Positions 12,059 through 24,100 of a stretch of 38,824 nucleotides of DNA are shown here, one piece after another. The notes below the pieces were generated by a model that saw only the letters and a list, made by a program, of their open reading frames with translations, had not been told where the DNA came from and made no database searches. Both the position numbers and the translations under genes were made by a program. The DNA is from Phaeoceros laevis (Eukaryota; Anthocerotophyta; Anthocerotopsida; Notothyladales), in the NCBI GenBank assembly GCA_049999765.1, contig JBNGIQ010008426.1:100807-139630 (forward strand), given 5' to 3'. Position 1 is the first letter of the stretch. Each line of letters starts with the position of its first letter.

Positions 12059-15000
12059 TGGCGCTGAATCGGATGCCACTTTACTGTCACCATCACTCCA
12101 CCATGTACATAGTGGAAACCTGTCCGTGGTGGTTACTCATGCGTGATGTACAGATGCCACAAGGGCCCTTTCTAATCAAGCATTTGTGTAGAGGCACTCA
12201 CCGGGTCCCTTTCAGCCATCACAGCTGCGTCGGACCGTGACTCTAGCGGGACCCATCTGGTTATTTGGAGCATGAGCGCGTGGCCAGCACCCGGCTCCAA
12301 TAGACCGCAGCAGAAAGTCTATGTACCGGATTTTGACGCCATATGCGCAAGCTAGCAGCAGCAGCATAAGCCTACTGTCTTTCTTGGCTATGGATATGCT
12401 GATTGCCTCCAGCCAGGGCAACTTCTGGGCTTGAAGCTGCTCAAAGACAACCCCCTAGAGCACCTGTCGTCCTCCTAAGGTGACACCAAGGCTGCCTGCA
12501 CAGCTCGTCTTTGGCTCTTGCTGTGCGTTCTCCTTTTTCTTTAGTCCCGCCTGTGCCAGCACTTTCAATTGGATCGGCACGGCACTTTGGGAAGTATGGA
12601 GGAATGTTCTTTTTCCAGACTTGGGTAGCCAGCAAACAAGGCCAGCAATATGTCATACAATTTTTCAGGTGCTGCTGGTCCTTACTGGGACCAAAATAAC
12701 ATAGGCCTGTCCAACCGGGCCCCAGTGATGAGAGAGGGGGCTTGTCTCCACCTTCAAGGCCAGCCACGCATAGGCCCCACACGGTTGAAATGGCACGCAA
12801 ACGTGAAGTCGGGCAAGACCGTCATCCAGCCAGCGAGATGCCTCCAGGTGCGTCGTCGTCCTCTTGTGAAGTATAGGCAGCTGCTCACAATGCACATTTT
12901 ACATTTTGGGGACCTGATTTCTTACGTTCACGAACAGTTCTGTGTGTGCGTATTCTCTCCAGAACAAGGCACGCACGAGGAGGCGGCTAGTGGCCATGGA
13001 CACGTGACCGGTTTTACAGGGGGCAGCTGTTTAGCGTCGAAAGCGCACGGTGATCATGCGTTTGTACCAGCCAGCGCAAGGCTTTCCTTCCGGGCCGGGA
13101 GATAAGTATGAGGCGATCCCTAACGTGATCCTGGGGTACACGCAAGATGCCCTGTCCATGATTCACCTGATGAAGAACCGGAGATAGCGTGCATCTCCAT
13201 CCCATGGATGGAGCTTTCCTGCCTGCCTGCGCGCCAGCTGGCGCCAGCAGTGAAGTTCGTTATCGATAACCAGGTGGACTCCAGCCGCGCGTGACGTGGC
13301 GCAGCATGATGGTGCTGGGTGCCGCATCGTCTGATGATGGCCTGCATGTGCGGAAGCATCAACCCCTCATTAACCCCAACCTATAACTTAGCCCCATAAC
13401 TTAGTCCCCTCACGACTCACTCCTGAAAGGCAACGTGTGTGGCATGTGCAGCTTGCTAGGGAGCGCAGGAGCGAGTGTGCTGCCAGTGCCACGTGGCAGG
13501 AGACAGCCTGGTTCGGACAACATCATGACCGGCATACATGTATCATGGATGTATGGATGTATGTGTGGGTGTCCTGGCAGTCTGGGACTGGCCCGTCAGT
13601 TTGGACTCCGACTGGACAAAGCCGAGGGGAGGATGTGATGTCGCTTTTGCGGGTGAGGTGGGTTCTTCAGATGTATGTAGTCTATTGCCATGTACAGGTA
13701 GCCATGCATGTGTGTACATCCGGACGCCGCTTCTGACACAAGCAGGAGAGAAGGGACCTGCAGCAGAAGTGACTCTGCCTGCTTGTTGCATCGGATAGGA
13801 CGTGCCGGGAATCGAGCCGGTCGGATTCACGCAGCCCCAGAAGCTCAAGAGGTGAGCAGGACATGGATACAGTATCACATTTTGTTATGCTTCTTTTATC
13901 CGTTTCATCGTCCACTTGTTGTTTTCGATTATGTCAATCGCTCTTTTACCTCGGCCCGTACTTTCTCGTTGTCTAACAAGCAAGCGAGCAACGAGGCGGT
14001 GTTGGCCTTGTGGGTACGGTCAATGGATCTTATGCTACATGGTTTATTTATTATGGTTAGTGTGCTTTTCTCGATCAACTGTGGAGGCAGCAGGAAGAGG
14101 CTTTACGCTGCCAGTTGTAACGTTACGAACTTTGTTATGACAAAGCATGTATTATGCAGTTGCATGCCCAGCTCACACGTGTGGTCTCGGTTGTGCCAAA
14201 AGAACGACTTCGTCGGGAGAAGAGGGAGGAGAGGAGGGCGTAACGTTGAATGTAACTGTCAACTGGCTCTGCTGTCACGAGGGAAGCAGTGGCGCAGGAG
14301 GGTGAAACAGAGTGGCAGGAATACGTAACAGGTTAAAACTTTTGGCCCGGTAAAAAGGGGGGAGTATAACGCCCAGCTGCCGGGTAGCTGGAATCCGTGG
14401 TCCTCGCCGTTTCTTGCAGTAAAGCCCGTAGCCGTTTTGAAGAAACGTCTCAGAAGCGGCGGGGGTGGTGGCTTGTCCGCACTCCTGCCACGTCCAGCGG
14501 AGCAGAGAGAGAAAGAGAGCGGGAGCCAGCTGCCGGAGCGAGTTCCGCCTTGCTAGCACTCTTCTGTCTGCCTTCCGGCCCCTGTGCTGCTGCTGCCACT
14601 GCCTTGATTGCCCCCTGCCTTCCCGCTTCCGTCTTCCAGGCACGCGCGCACCCTCATCACACCGCTAGTCGTAGTTAGCAGGTCCGACGCCGCAGCAACC
14701 ACCGCTCCGCATTCGCTCCACCGCGCGTGCCTGTGAAGAATTCNNNNNNNNNNNNNNNNNNNNNNNNNNNNNNNNNNNNNNNNNNNNNNNNNNNNNNNNN
14801 NNNNNNNNNNNNNNNNNNNNNNNNNNNNNNNNNNNNNNNNNNNCCGCTGCACGCCTCTCATCACCGCCACAGACTGCCACCGTGCCTCCTCCTTGTTCGT
14901 CACATTCTGTTCTGGCGGAGTCTGTTTCTCTCCGGTCTGGTCCGGTCCACAAGCAAGAACAAAATTGGCACGGCAGAGCTGAATTGCGCTGGTATCAATT

Positions 15001-15977
15001 GCCCATTCTCTGCTCTTTTTTGCTTCAGCGGCACTCAATCTCTCGGCTGCAGCTGGATCCAGCTGGCCTTTGCCGTGTCCTCCACTTCTGCTGCTGCTGC
15101 TGTTACAGCTAGCTGGTGGTAGCTCCAAGACAATTGCTGCTCAATTGCTCGATGATGCCAGCGGAACACTTCCTTCATTTTCCCTTGTTTTGATTGCCTC
15201 CTTGAAGGCGCTTCTGCGTGTGCTTGTGCTAGTACTAGCATAGATTCAGTCTTTGGAGTGGAGGATTTTTTTACTTGGCTTCTTCTTTCTGATAATTCTA
15301 GGCTTGCCAGTCAAGTCAGCGAGAGTTTTGCACATTTGGATTTTACATGCTTGTAGTTGGAGTTCTCCTTTGCCTGCTTGGCCGGGGACGGTGTCTTGTG
15401 TCTGAAAGATCCAGAGTGCTGGAGATGTGTGGACGGACTTGATCTATCGTGAACGCGGCACCGCCTCAACGCTATAATTTCCGGTCAACATCTGCTGTAG
15501 CGCAGGGAGGGAGGGAAATTGGCCGCTGCTTGAGCTCAATTGCGGGATTTCAAGATTCCCAGGCAGCCAAAATTGTTTGGCGACGCAGCGCAGCGGCTCA
15601 AGGCTGAAGACCTGTGTCTCTTTGTTGACCAGCTGCAATTGTTGAGCCGGCCAGGTGCCAAATTGTTGCCGCTGCGAGGGAGGGCCCGGATTTTCTGGTC
15701 TTGCTACAGCGGGGTGGTCTGTCCTACTGTCGGAAGTCTCTATGGTTTGTTGCTCCCTCCAACCGCTCAGAGGGAGAATGCGCAGGATCCTCACAGAGGC
15801 ACGGGGATTGAGAGAGTATTACAGCTTGGTGCCGTAGGAGAGCATCATCTTCTCCTTGAAGCAGCAGCAGAAGTTCAGCATCCGTAACTTTCCGGGGGGG
15901 AGATTGTATTGCAGGCACAACGTCAACCCGGGGCTTGTTTTTTTTGGATTTGGAGCAGTGTCGACTCCGGGAACAAG
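12059..15977. other. Long non-coding stretch: PDCD2 3' UTR, intergenic, promoter and leader of the O-fucosyltransferase gene
   Basis: Nearly 4 kb without a recognisable gene. Frames of 100-200 codons exist (for example 12650-13105 and 13708-14328) but show no domain, no splice partners and ordinary intergenic composition. The right part, from about 14.4 kb, is rich in CT and CTG and probably carries the promoter and leader of the downstream gene. A 16-bp palindrome, CAGCTGGATCCAGCTG, lies at 15050-15065, and an assembly gap at 14744-14843. Confidence 0.55.
14744..14843. other. Assembly gap (100 N)
   Basis: Exactly 100 N, the usual placeholder for a gap of unknown size. It lies about 1.1 kb before the O-fucosyltransferase start codon, so promoter or leader sequence may be missing. 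Confidence 0.98.
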
Positions 15978-18359
15978 ATGAAGGACTTACACGTGTTGAA
16001 GCTGTCATTTATATCGGTTCCTGCACTGATGATCCAGTCGGTGCCAGCATGTGCCAACCTTTCCTCTCCAAACAAGTGCAAAAATGGGGGCAGGAGTTGG
16101 TGCAGGGCTCCTGGTGTAAGATGCTGGCTGCTCCTGCTCGCCGTTTTTGTAGGCGTGAGCATGTTGAGGTACATCTTCACTTGGCATCCCCGGGCGTTTG
16201 ACGACGGGTGCAGGTCACCAGGCCCCATGCTGACACGGGAGCAGGCTTTTGGCTCGAATTTTCTGGCCACTGCGTATCCTCGGCCTCTTGAACCGCATGC
16301 TTTGGATTCCAACCTCACAGGGGTGGAGCGGCAGCTTTGGGAACAACCTGATGGTATGGGATACCAGCCTTGTATTGAGTTCAGCGAGGAATATCAGCAG
16401 AACTCCCGTAACATCCTGTCCCGAAGGCAGCGCAAGTATTTGATGGTGGTTGTCAGCGGGGGCCTCAACCAGCAGCGCAATCAGATCGTTGATGCTGTCA
16501 TAATTGCGCGCATTCTTGAGGCTACGTTGGTGCTCCCCATAATGCAGGTCAACATGATTTGGGGCGACGAAAGGTGAGGGCTCTATCATCCTTTTGCTTT
16601 GAGATGTGCGCAACCTTTTTTTGGACCTGGCTCCAGCAGCATCGTTTCCAGTTTTATTCTTCTCGGGATCTGGACTGTCACGTTTCCAGTGCCTCTCTCA
16701 GAAACTGTTACCTGGGAACTGCTGCTCTTTTCCTACCAAGCATAAGCTTTGACTTCCCTTCCTGCTTGCCTTTGTAGTATGTAAAAGATACTTTTCTGTA
16801 ATACCGGACTAAGCTGCCTTTTTGGTGTGGCTTTCAGTGAATTTTCTGACATCTTCGATGTCGACCACTTCAAGAAGACTTTGGAGGGTGATGTGAGAGT
16901 TGTGTCAGCTTTGCCCTCCACACATGTAACGAGTAAGATCATTGAAGAGAAGACAACACCTTTGTATGCCAGCCCTGAGTGGTTTCGGTCTCACTATGCC
17001 AGAAGGGTAAGCTACAGTTGCTTGGACAACGTATTGGGAGACGCTTGTGATTTTTCGAAAGGCAGATGAACTTTTAAAGGGTTTGCTGTCTAATCCCTGT
17101 TGTTTGAGGTGTGCAGTTTCGTAGAGATGGGATTCTTCTTCTACGAGGACTCGACTCTAGGCTGTCCAAGGATCTGCCACAGGATTTGCAAAAACTGAAA
17201 TGCAAGGTATCTATCTAAGGTTTACCATCCACCTCAGAATCTGTGCCGGCTGGGAGGATTGGAACTCCTTCGCTTCCGGTGCTTGGACGCATCTTTCATT
17301 ACTACGAGGGCTGTGTTGTTTTTGTGTCTTACTCTGATGTCGGCACTTTGCAGGTTGCCTTTCATGCACTGCGTTTCTCTGCACCTATCCAGGCGGTTGG
17401 TGACATGCTGGCCAAAAGAATGTGGCAAGAAGGCCCCTACTTGGCTCTCCATTTACGACTGGAGAAGGATGTCTGGGTAAGGACTGGCTGCCTGCCTGGA
17501 CTCGGGCCACGGTATGATGCGGAGGTTAACAGGACACGGGCACGCACACCAAGGCTTCTAACTGGACGCAGTAATATGACTTACGAGGAACGGAAACTTG
17601 CGGGCCTTTGTCCCCTCAATGCTGCTGAAGTGGTCAGGTATGGGAGGGATGCATTTTGACCTCTCAAGTCGCGTTGCCTCGGAAATTGCAGCTGTGTTAA
17701 GCTAATGTCTTCGTGTCGTGCCTACAGGTTGTTAAAGGCTTTGGGGGCAACGAAAACCACGAGAATATTTTGGGCCGGCGGTGAGCCGCTAGGTGGAAAG
17801 CAAGCTCTGGAGCCGCTTGTTCAGTCTTTTCCTCATCTGTATGACAAGGAAAGACTAGCATCGCCCGAGGAGCTTCAGCCCTTCCGCAAGAAGGCTTCCA
17901 GGCTTGCGGCAATCGATTATCTGGTGTCCTTAAACAGTGACGTCTTCATGCCATCGCACGGAGGAAATATGGGGCACGCCATCCAGGTACCATGCAAACC
18001 TTTGCTTTGCTGGATCAGACCTTGTTAAGGTTCAGCCACTAAGTCTCTGGACTCTGGATTTGAGATGACCTGATTCTGTCTTGTCTTTGCTTTCTGCGCA
18101 GGGACACAGAGCATACGCTGGACATCGCAAGCACATAACTCCGAACAAGAGACAGATGCTACCTTATTTCCTGAATTCTTCCCTGGCAGACGAAGAAATG
18201 GATCAGATAATCAGGCAAGTTCACAACGAGTCACTAGGTCATCCTACAATGAGGACGGACAAGGGAGGACGGGACGTGATTTCTTACCCAGTACCTGAGT
18301 GCATGTGCCAGAGCAAGAGTCCGATAGCTACCAGCAAGAGTTCAACCTATGTCTTCTAA
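15978..18359 (+). CDS. O-fucosyltransferase family protein (plant GDP-fucose protein O-fucosyltransferase type)
   Basis: Six exons: 15978-16573, 16838-17006, 17117-17206, 17354-17637, 17728-17986, 18102-18359; 551 aa. The family is predicted to transfer sugar from a nucleotide sugar to glycans or proteins in the Golgi. The N-terminus is cytosolic and basic, then a signal anchor (CWLLLLAVFVGVSMLRYIF, about residues 49-67) gives type II topology. The catalytic domain shows the family blocks SGGLNQQRNQIVDAVIIARI, FSDIFDVDHF, DGILLLRGLDSRLSKDLP, LALHLRLEKDV, NMTYEERKLAGLCPLNAAEV, SDVFMPSHGGNMGHAIQGHR and a C-terminal PVPECMC. Length matches plant members (about 500-600 aa). The in-frame stop upstream of 15978 with no intervening ATG fixes the start. 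The long leader upstream contains other ATGs. The acceptor sugar or protein is not predictable; plant members include RG-I rhamnosyltransferases (GT106), so fucose itself is not certain. Confidence 0.93.
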
Positions 18360-19020
18360 CATCTCTTCATTGTCCATACATTCTTCGTCCCGAAGGCTTT
18401 GAGCGGCTAACCATAGCGTGTATATTGAGCCTCCTTGTAAGGAGGAAACTGACCAAGAAAATCAAGCCTATTGTCCTTGTGTATGATACTGAGTAGGGAG
18501 ACATCCAGCCAGAAAACCTGTTCATATTTTTCAGCCATTCATACCGACATTGTACCATTTTTTGAAGAGAGTAGTAGATCATTTAAGTGAGTATGTTGTT
18601 CAAAGTTGGACACTTGTACGCTTCAGAAGCATTTGCTTTTGTCAATTTTGATGTTGAGATAATTGTGCCAGCCCTCTTGCCCCTTGGAGTAGGCTGCAAG
18701 TTTGCGAGGTATTTAGAAGCGTGAGAGAGCCCTGGCTCCCCAGACTCCAGAAATGAGTACCGAGAGCTGGCTCCCCTCACTCCAGAAATAAGTGCCGAAC
18801 CACTGTGTTCTCGTGCCAGACCTGCAAATGTTCGTGTGAATGGATTTTTTTTAAGACGGTAGAACAACTGGCTGAGGCGGTTCCAGCATTATTAGGCAAC
18901 TTTGCGTTTGCAGGGATTGAGAAGCATGTGGGAAAGCAGGTTACCCTCCCCCAACGTACTCAGAAATGACTGCTGAATCAATGTATCCTGTGTATTTTTG
19001 CGCCAGACCTGAATGTGTTT
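18360..19020. other. O-fucosyltransferase 3' UTR and intergenic
   Basis: No gene seen. It contains degenerate short tandem copies around 18725-18799 (annotated separately) and ends at the target-site duplication of the SINE. Confidence 0.55.
18725..18799. repeat. Degenerate tandem duplication, unit about 37 bp
   Basis: Two adjacent copies share GAGAGC...TGGCTCCCC...CTCCAGAAATGAGT/AAGTRCCGA. A third, more diverged relative (…CTCAGAAATGACTGCTGAA…) lies near 18958-18980, and both outer copies are followed by GCCAGACCTG. It is probably old local duplication in 3' flanking DNA. Confidence 0.5.
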
Positions 19021-19130
19021 AAGAGAACGGATGGAAGGTCCCCTCGGGGACATCCAAGTGGTTGGGTCTTGGGCCTTCCAAAGTGGAGACCAGGTTCAAT
19101 CCCTTAGTGCTTCTCGATTGGGAATCACTA

Positions 19131-19287
19131 TGAAGCGAGACCAAAAACGAAGCGAGACACNNNNNNNNNNCACAGAAGCGACCAAAAACGAAGCGAGACC
19201 ACAGAAGCGACCAAAAACGAAGCGCGACCAAAAACGAAGCGAGACCACACGAGCGACCAAAAACGAAGCGAGACCAAAGAAGCGACT
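19131..19287 (+). repeat. Minisatellite inside the SINE body
   Basis: Imperfect repeats built from ACCAAAAACGAAGCGAG (17 nt) alternating with ACCACAGAAGCG (12 nt), in roughly 17- and 29-nt periods. At least five copies of the 17-nt element are visible (counted across the gap). The 10-N gap at 19161-19170 falls in this array, so copy number in the assembly is unreliable. Confidence 0.8.
19161..19170. other. Assembly gap (10 N)
   Basis: Ten N inside the minisatellite; most likely a collapsed or unresolved repeat. Confidence 0.97.
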
Positions 19288-19330
19288 GATCACGACAATG
19301 TTAACGACAATGTTACCATTGTAACAGCCT

Positions 19331-19350
19331 AGCTCCACGATTGTGGAGCT
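19331..19350. repeat. Hairpin in the SINE 3' part
   Basis: AGCTCCAC, loop GATT, GTGGAGCT: perfect 8-bp stem with a 4-nt loop. It is followed by a TATA-like GATATATAAAC at 19352-19362. Confidence 0.7.
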
Positions 19351-19669
19351 TTGATATATAAACAGCCGTGCCATTATCACCAAAAAAAAGAGAACGGATG
19401 GAAGTACCTTTTGTCTTGAGCCCTTTTCCCACTGTTTTGAATGTGTCCCGTATATCTGATAGACTGATGACTGGATTTTGTTCTCCAAGGCAGGACAACT
19501 GGACTAGGTGAGGTAAGAGTCCCAGCCAATAGGTAGCTCGCATTTCCTTTCGTGTGGCCCGCATGCGGTCCTTCGCCTGCTGCTTCCTCCTCGTCCTCCT
19601 CTCGCCTCGCGCTGTCAAAATCTGCGACCTCGTTCTCGCCACACGCTCTGCAGACGCCAAGGTGCGGAG

Positions 19670-20294
19670 ATGGCAGCATTGGTGCAGGCGGGAGCGTGTG
19701 GGGCTAAGGCCTCTACCACTTGGGGTGTCGCGGTCCCCCAGCAGCAGATGAGAGCACAGTCGTGCCTGTTGCGGAGAGGAGGTGCAATCCGCGCAGAAGC
19801 GGAGTCGTCGGCAACTGCGACGCCTGGCACTGCTATCAACCCCTCCATAAAGAAGGATTCAGACAAGGTGGTTGACACTGTGTTGGTCGGAGAATTGGCC
19901 AAGCCTCTTACCGCGTATTGCAGGTGCGCCCTCACTTCTCAAAACTGTGACAATGTGCCTCGCCTTGGATGTATGATGTTGAGATGCATAGACTAGTCTA
20001 GTTTGAACGAGGCCAGTGTGTTAGGAGCAAGCATTGCAGCTGCAGGGATTATCTGCAGTACCAGGAAGTTTTGCTGCCTCGTCTTTGTGTTATCTGGAAT
20101 CCTCGGCGTCCTCCCCGGTGGAACGTGGCAGGAGTAAGCACTCACGTCCGCTGGTGCGAATGTTCTGACATGTTGATTCTGTGGCTGGCAACAGATGTTG
20201 GCGGTCAGGCACATTTCCTCTATGTGACGGTAGTCATGCCAAGCACAATAAGGCGACGGGTGACAATGTAGGTCCCTTGCTTTTGAAGAAGTAG
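19670..20294 (+). CDS. NEET: NEET protein (CDGSH [2Fe-2S] domain), plastid/mitochondrial type
   Basis: Two exons: 19670-19923 and 20195-20294; 117 aa. Plant NEET proteins are small homodimeric [2Fe-2S] proteins that act in iron and reactive-oxygen homeostasis and cluster transfer in chloroplasts and mitochondria. The mature part reads [15 protein letters not shown]..., then [16 protein letters not shown], which supplies the full 3Cys-1His cluster ligand set (CxC, then C and H of CDGSH), and ends [12 protein letters not shown]. Residues 1 to about 55 are Ala/Ser/Arg/Gln-rich with no acid before about residue 43, as in a transit peptide. The intron (271 nt) interrupts the codon between YC and RCW, leaving AG on exon 1 and A on exon 2; the exact continuation of the conserved motif confirms the joint. 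The length matches Arabidopsis NEET (about 108 aa). Its upstream region is bounded by the SINE. Confidence 0.95.
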
Positions 20295-21119
20295 ACAAGA
20301 CTAGCAGCACTGGGAGGAGTGCGAATCTGCGATAGATTCAACGAGTGAAAGTTGTGCTGATTATTATGCTGGCCTTGTTGGGCTGGAAAACTGGAAGTAG
20401 GAGAGTGGTTGTGTAATAGTAACAAAAAGAACGAGAGTTGGAAGGTTGGTGGTACCGATGCTCATTTGATCACCTCCATTTTGGAAATTCTAGAAAGAAG
20501 CTGTTTTCGCGGATCAGTACAGGTATTCACAAATTTCGGAGTTACGCAATGACACAATGCAGCACACGTGATCCAGGCACAGGATCATAATTTCCAGCAT
20601 CTACACTCTCTTTTCTTGTATGGTTTTTCGTGCCCACCTGCATTCCTGGTCACCGAGATCAGGAGATCAGGAGGGCAAGCATTGAACTAAAATTACAGTC
20701 TTCCCCAGTCAAAATTCTAGCCACATACGGTTGGTGGGTCACCACAATTCCAACTGGCTGCTCTGCAGCTGCCGCACCAAAAATCGTACACAACCAACTG
20801 TGTTGATAACCTGCGCTCACAGTCGAAGTGTCGTGACAAAAGAACTTTGATTTAAACCAGAGTTCAGGGAAGATATTTGCAGTATCCGATACAGGAATCC
20901 CCAATCAATCAATCCCCAGCTGCACCACCTATATATAGATGGATCATGACCTTGCTCAACTGCGTCCTGAGGTCAGACAGTATCTGCAAAAAGGCAACTC
21001 GGCTGGGCCTGGACGTGCGCACTTGCAAACTCTTGCTCCAAATTTGAAACCAACCGTAGAAATGAAATCTTCATATCTAGGCCATACCAACTATATCCCA
21101 AAAGAATGTTCTACACAAA
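20295..21119. other. Intergenic between convergent NEET (+) and PI4K-alpha (-) genes
   Basis: Both 3' UTRs should lie here. There is no reading frame with recognisable content, no RNA gene and no clear repeat. Confidence 0.6.
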
Positions 21120-24100
21120 CTACTTCTCAATGCCTTGTTGAAGGTATTGAATAAGATCATAGCCAGCAGTGCTCCATTTGTTGTAGGCATCTGCACAAGT
21201 CTTGATCATGAAATTTGCAGCTTCACGTTCACTCATCTCGGGGTGAAATCGCTTCCGCAAATTGCCTATAGGATCCCCGCGACTGAAGCACGGCAACCCA
21301 CTATCAACCATCAGCAAAACTGTGTTGATAATGCCATCCATGTGTTGCCTAGCAGCCAAGTAACCCTTCACACACAGGCGCACAAAGAGATTCCAAGTCT
21401 CGCTCCTCATGACACCTGAAGGGTCAAGGAGCTGAGTCATTTCATGGCTCAGCTTGAAGTGGGCATTTTCAAACCGAAGGTTTCCCCCTGGAGATGTCTC
21501 CAGGATGAAGCCGAAGTCAATGTGAACCAGCCTACCATCGTTGTCAAACAGGAGGTTGCCATTATGCCGGTCCTTTGGCTGGAGCAGCAGACTTGCAACT
21601 GCATAGCCAGCACTGCTGACGATGAAGTTTTCCCTGGCAGCCTCAAAACGTGGGGAACCTACAGGACCATATTCTTGCTGAAAAAGCTCGTACAGCCCAC
21701 CATCTGTGATTTCACCCATTTGATTGCGACTGCGGGTGTTGGGGACAACCTCAATTATTCCTCTTCCATACCCAGTAGGCAGGACTCCATAGGGGAATAG
21801 GTATAGGTTCACCCCCACTGCTTGAAAGATATCCCTTAGGAGGGAAATAACCTGCAGAGCGAGGACATCCTGTCTACAGTCATCCCCTACTTTAAATATA
21901 CATGCTTGCAACTTGATGTCATCAGGATCTCCACCCTTGTCAACAACGTCAAATGTGATCATGATGGGCACCTTCGCAGCTGATTGCAATGGAATTCCAC
22001 TGCCCACTTCAATCCCACGGACCAACTTACTGGGGGCTGTAGGCAGATACAGATCATCACCTTCGACCTCAATCTTCTCTAGCTCTCTCCGAATCCCTGC
22101 CCTACGCTCCTCCTTGGCCAAAGGGTACAATATGCCAGAAATGGAAGTCACCCTGTCAAAAAATCTGAACTCCCTGATGAATACATCATTTGCTTCAGGT
22201 GTAAAGCTCTCGATGACTCGAGCTCGAACCTTTGGTACTATCTCATAGAGGGCGTTTCCCTTACCAGCCGAAGCATCCCTCCCTGGTTCTTCTGAGGTGG
22301 GGGGCTCCTCCCCTTGAAGCTGCCAGATCAACCTATGCGCAAACAGATTACTTTTCTGTGCAGCAACTATCAAATAGCCCTCCACCAGGCCCATAGCATC
22401 ATACCTGAGAGCCTGCACAAGCTGAGGCATAAAAAAGGTCACACTCTCGGGAGGATAAGATTCCATTACCCGAAGAACATAGGCCATCACCCGGGGATGC
22501 CCTTTGAAGGGTGGAGTAAGAAAGTCAAGAGAGTGGGTGATTGAGCAAGGAGCCCAATGTGGTAGCCACTGCAACAAGGGGGAATCTTCCTCTACGGCTT
22601 TTGGACTGACAAAATAGGGGAGTGCAGCAGGCACCTCTACTAGATCTGGAATATGAGCCTGCACTAGGGCAGTTATCTCCGTCTTCAAGGAAGGAACAGC
22701 TGGAAATCTTGCAACAAGTGAGAGGGCAATTAAAGGATCCACAGACCAGGCAGTCCTGAGGTACTCTATCCAACGCTCTGAACTGAACTTAACCCGAGAA
22801 ACAGTAGAATCTTTCAGAGGGAATGCCCAGACATCTAGTCTATCGGATTCGTGCTGGCACAACATCAAGAGAAGCTGTCTCCTCCTCTCCTTTCCCGCAT
22901 TATCATGGTCAGAGATGCCCCAGACTGGATGCTTGCCATCTGACAGACTGCTGGAAGCTCCCGTCGCAAGCTGGCCTTGCTCTGGACCCCTTGGAGATTT
23001 GGAGGATACATCATTGTGTGATTGACTGTCTAACCTTTCTGACAGATTCTGCACAAACAATGTTACTGCTTGCGCTTCAGTCTGAGCCATGCCCTCGACA
23101 TTCGATTCAGTCCAACCTGGCTCAACGCTGAACCACTGCAAGGCAGCTCTGTACACACGTTCTTCCAGCAAGCCAAAACCTGTAGCGCCAACATGTGTGT
23201 TCATTTCCAGCTGGAACACACAGTATTTGAGCCCCAGCAACATCAGGGTAAAGAAACCCCCAGCTGCAGCAGGATGGGTGCACAATCGCTCAGGAGACTT
23301 AATGGAACCTTCAATGAGCCTACCTATAAGAAGAAGTTGATTCGTGCAGCTAAATTTCACAACCTCAAAGCGGTCCAGCAAAAACCCTAACCAAAGGCGA
23401 TGAACTGTAATGCCCGGTACCACATCCGTGATCTCCTCAAGCTCTCCTGGCTTCAACTGAGGCCTCAACCTTGCTGCAGGCCCGGAACAATTTACTCCTG
23501 ATGCGAATATGCCAAGGTTACTGTCAACAGTCCAGAGCCACGCATCCACTAACTCCCCTAGCAGAAAAGACCGTAGATGAGGTGCAGCAGAGAGTATCCA
23601 GGTCCAGACAAATATTCCAGTCTCTAAAGCTGCAGGCAGGAATATATGGACAGGGCACCAGCACAGCAGTCTCAGCAATTGTGAAAAGCCCTCTGCTGTT
23701 TTCTTCTCAGTTGCGTCCATGTCTGAAAGAAGCAGGGCAGTTGCGCTTAAACACACTTCTCTGAAGGCAGCTGTGTCGACATGGGATCTCCTGCGTGCAT
23801 CAGTCACAAACTGTTGTAGTAACTGCAAAAAACGGCCTATCAACAATTTATTCAGTGACGCCCTGTCATTCTGTGTCGAGCTTGCAGCACTCTTTGGAGA
23901 TTGATAATTGATGATGCCATTGACTGGCCACAGCCCTGTAGCCTTGTCACCACCTTGGCCTTCTAAACCCCCAATGCCAATGTACAGTCTTTTCATGCCA
24001 GCTATCTCACCAGAATAGTTGGACTTCACATTTGCACTGACAATTCCGGTTGATAGCACCTCTAAGTTGCCCAGTTCAGCTACCCTGGGATTAGCTCCAG

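Larger units (their letters stand above)
19021..19404 (+). mobile_element. tRNA-derived SINE with 17-bp target-site duplications
   Basis: The 17-mer AAGAGAACGGATGGAAG occurs at 19021-19037 and again at 19388-19404, bracketing about 350 bp. The enclosed 5' end has the internal Pol III promoter layout of a tRNA: A box around 19051-19061 (CATCCAAGTGG) and B box at 19093-19103 (GGTTCAATCCC), 31 nt apart. The body ends in a short A-run (19382-19389) running into the second duplication. The sequence at the left junction (GTTT/AAGAGA) fits L1-type endonuclease cleavage. These are direct observations; calling it a SINE follows from the established structure of plant SINEs. It lies in + orientation about 265 bp upstream of the NEET start codon. 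It contains a minisatellite, a 10-N gap and a short hairpin. Confidence 0.82.

Noticed and set aside
12650-13105. 151-codon plus-strand frame
   Set aside because: No family resemblance, and overlapping frames of similar length on the other strand are equally unconvincing.
13708-14328. 206-codon plus-strand frame in the long intergenic region
   Set aside because: No recognisable motif, unusual composition and no plausible partner exons; probably chance.
19051-19103. Possible tRNA gene (A and B boxes)
   Set aside because: No cloverleaf can be drawn around the boxes; target-site duplications and A-tail show it to be the head of a SINE.
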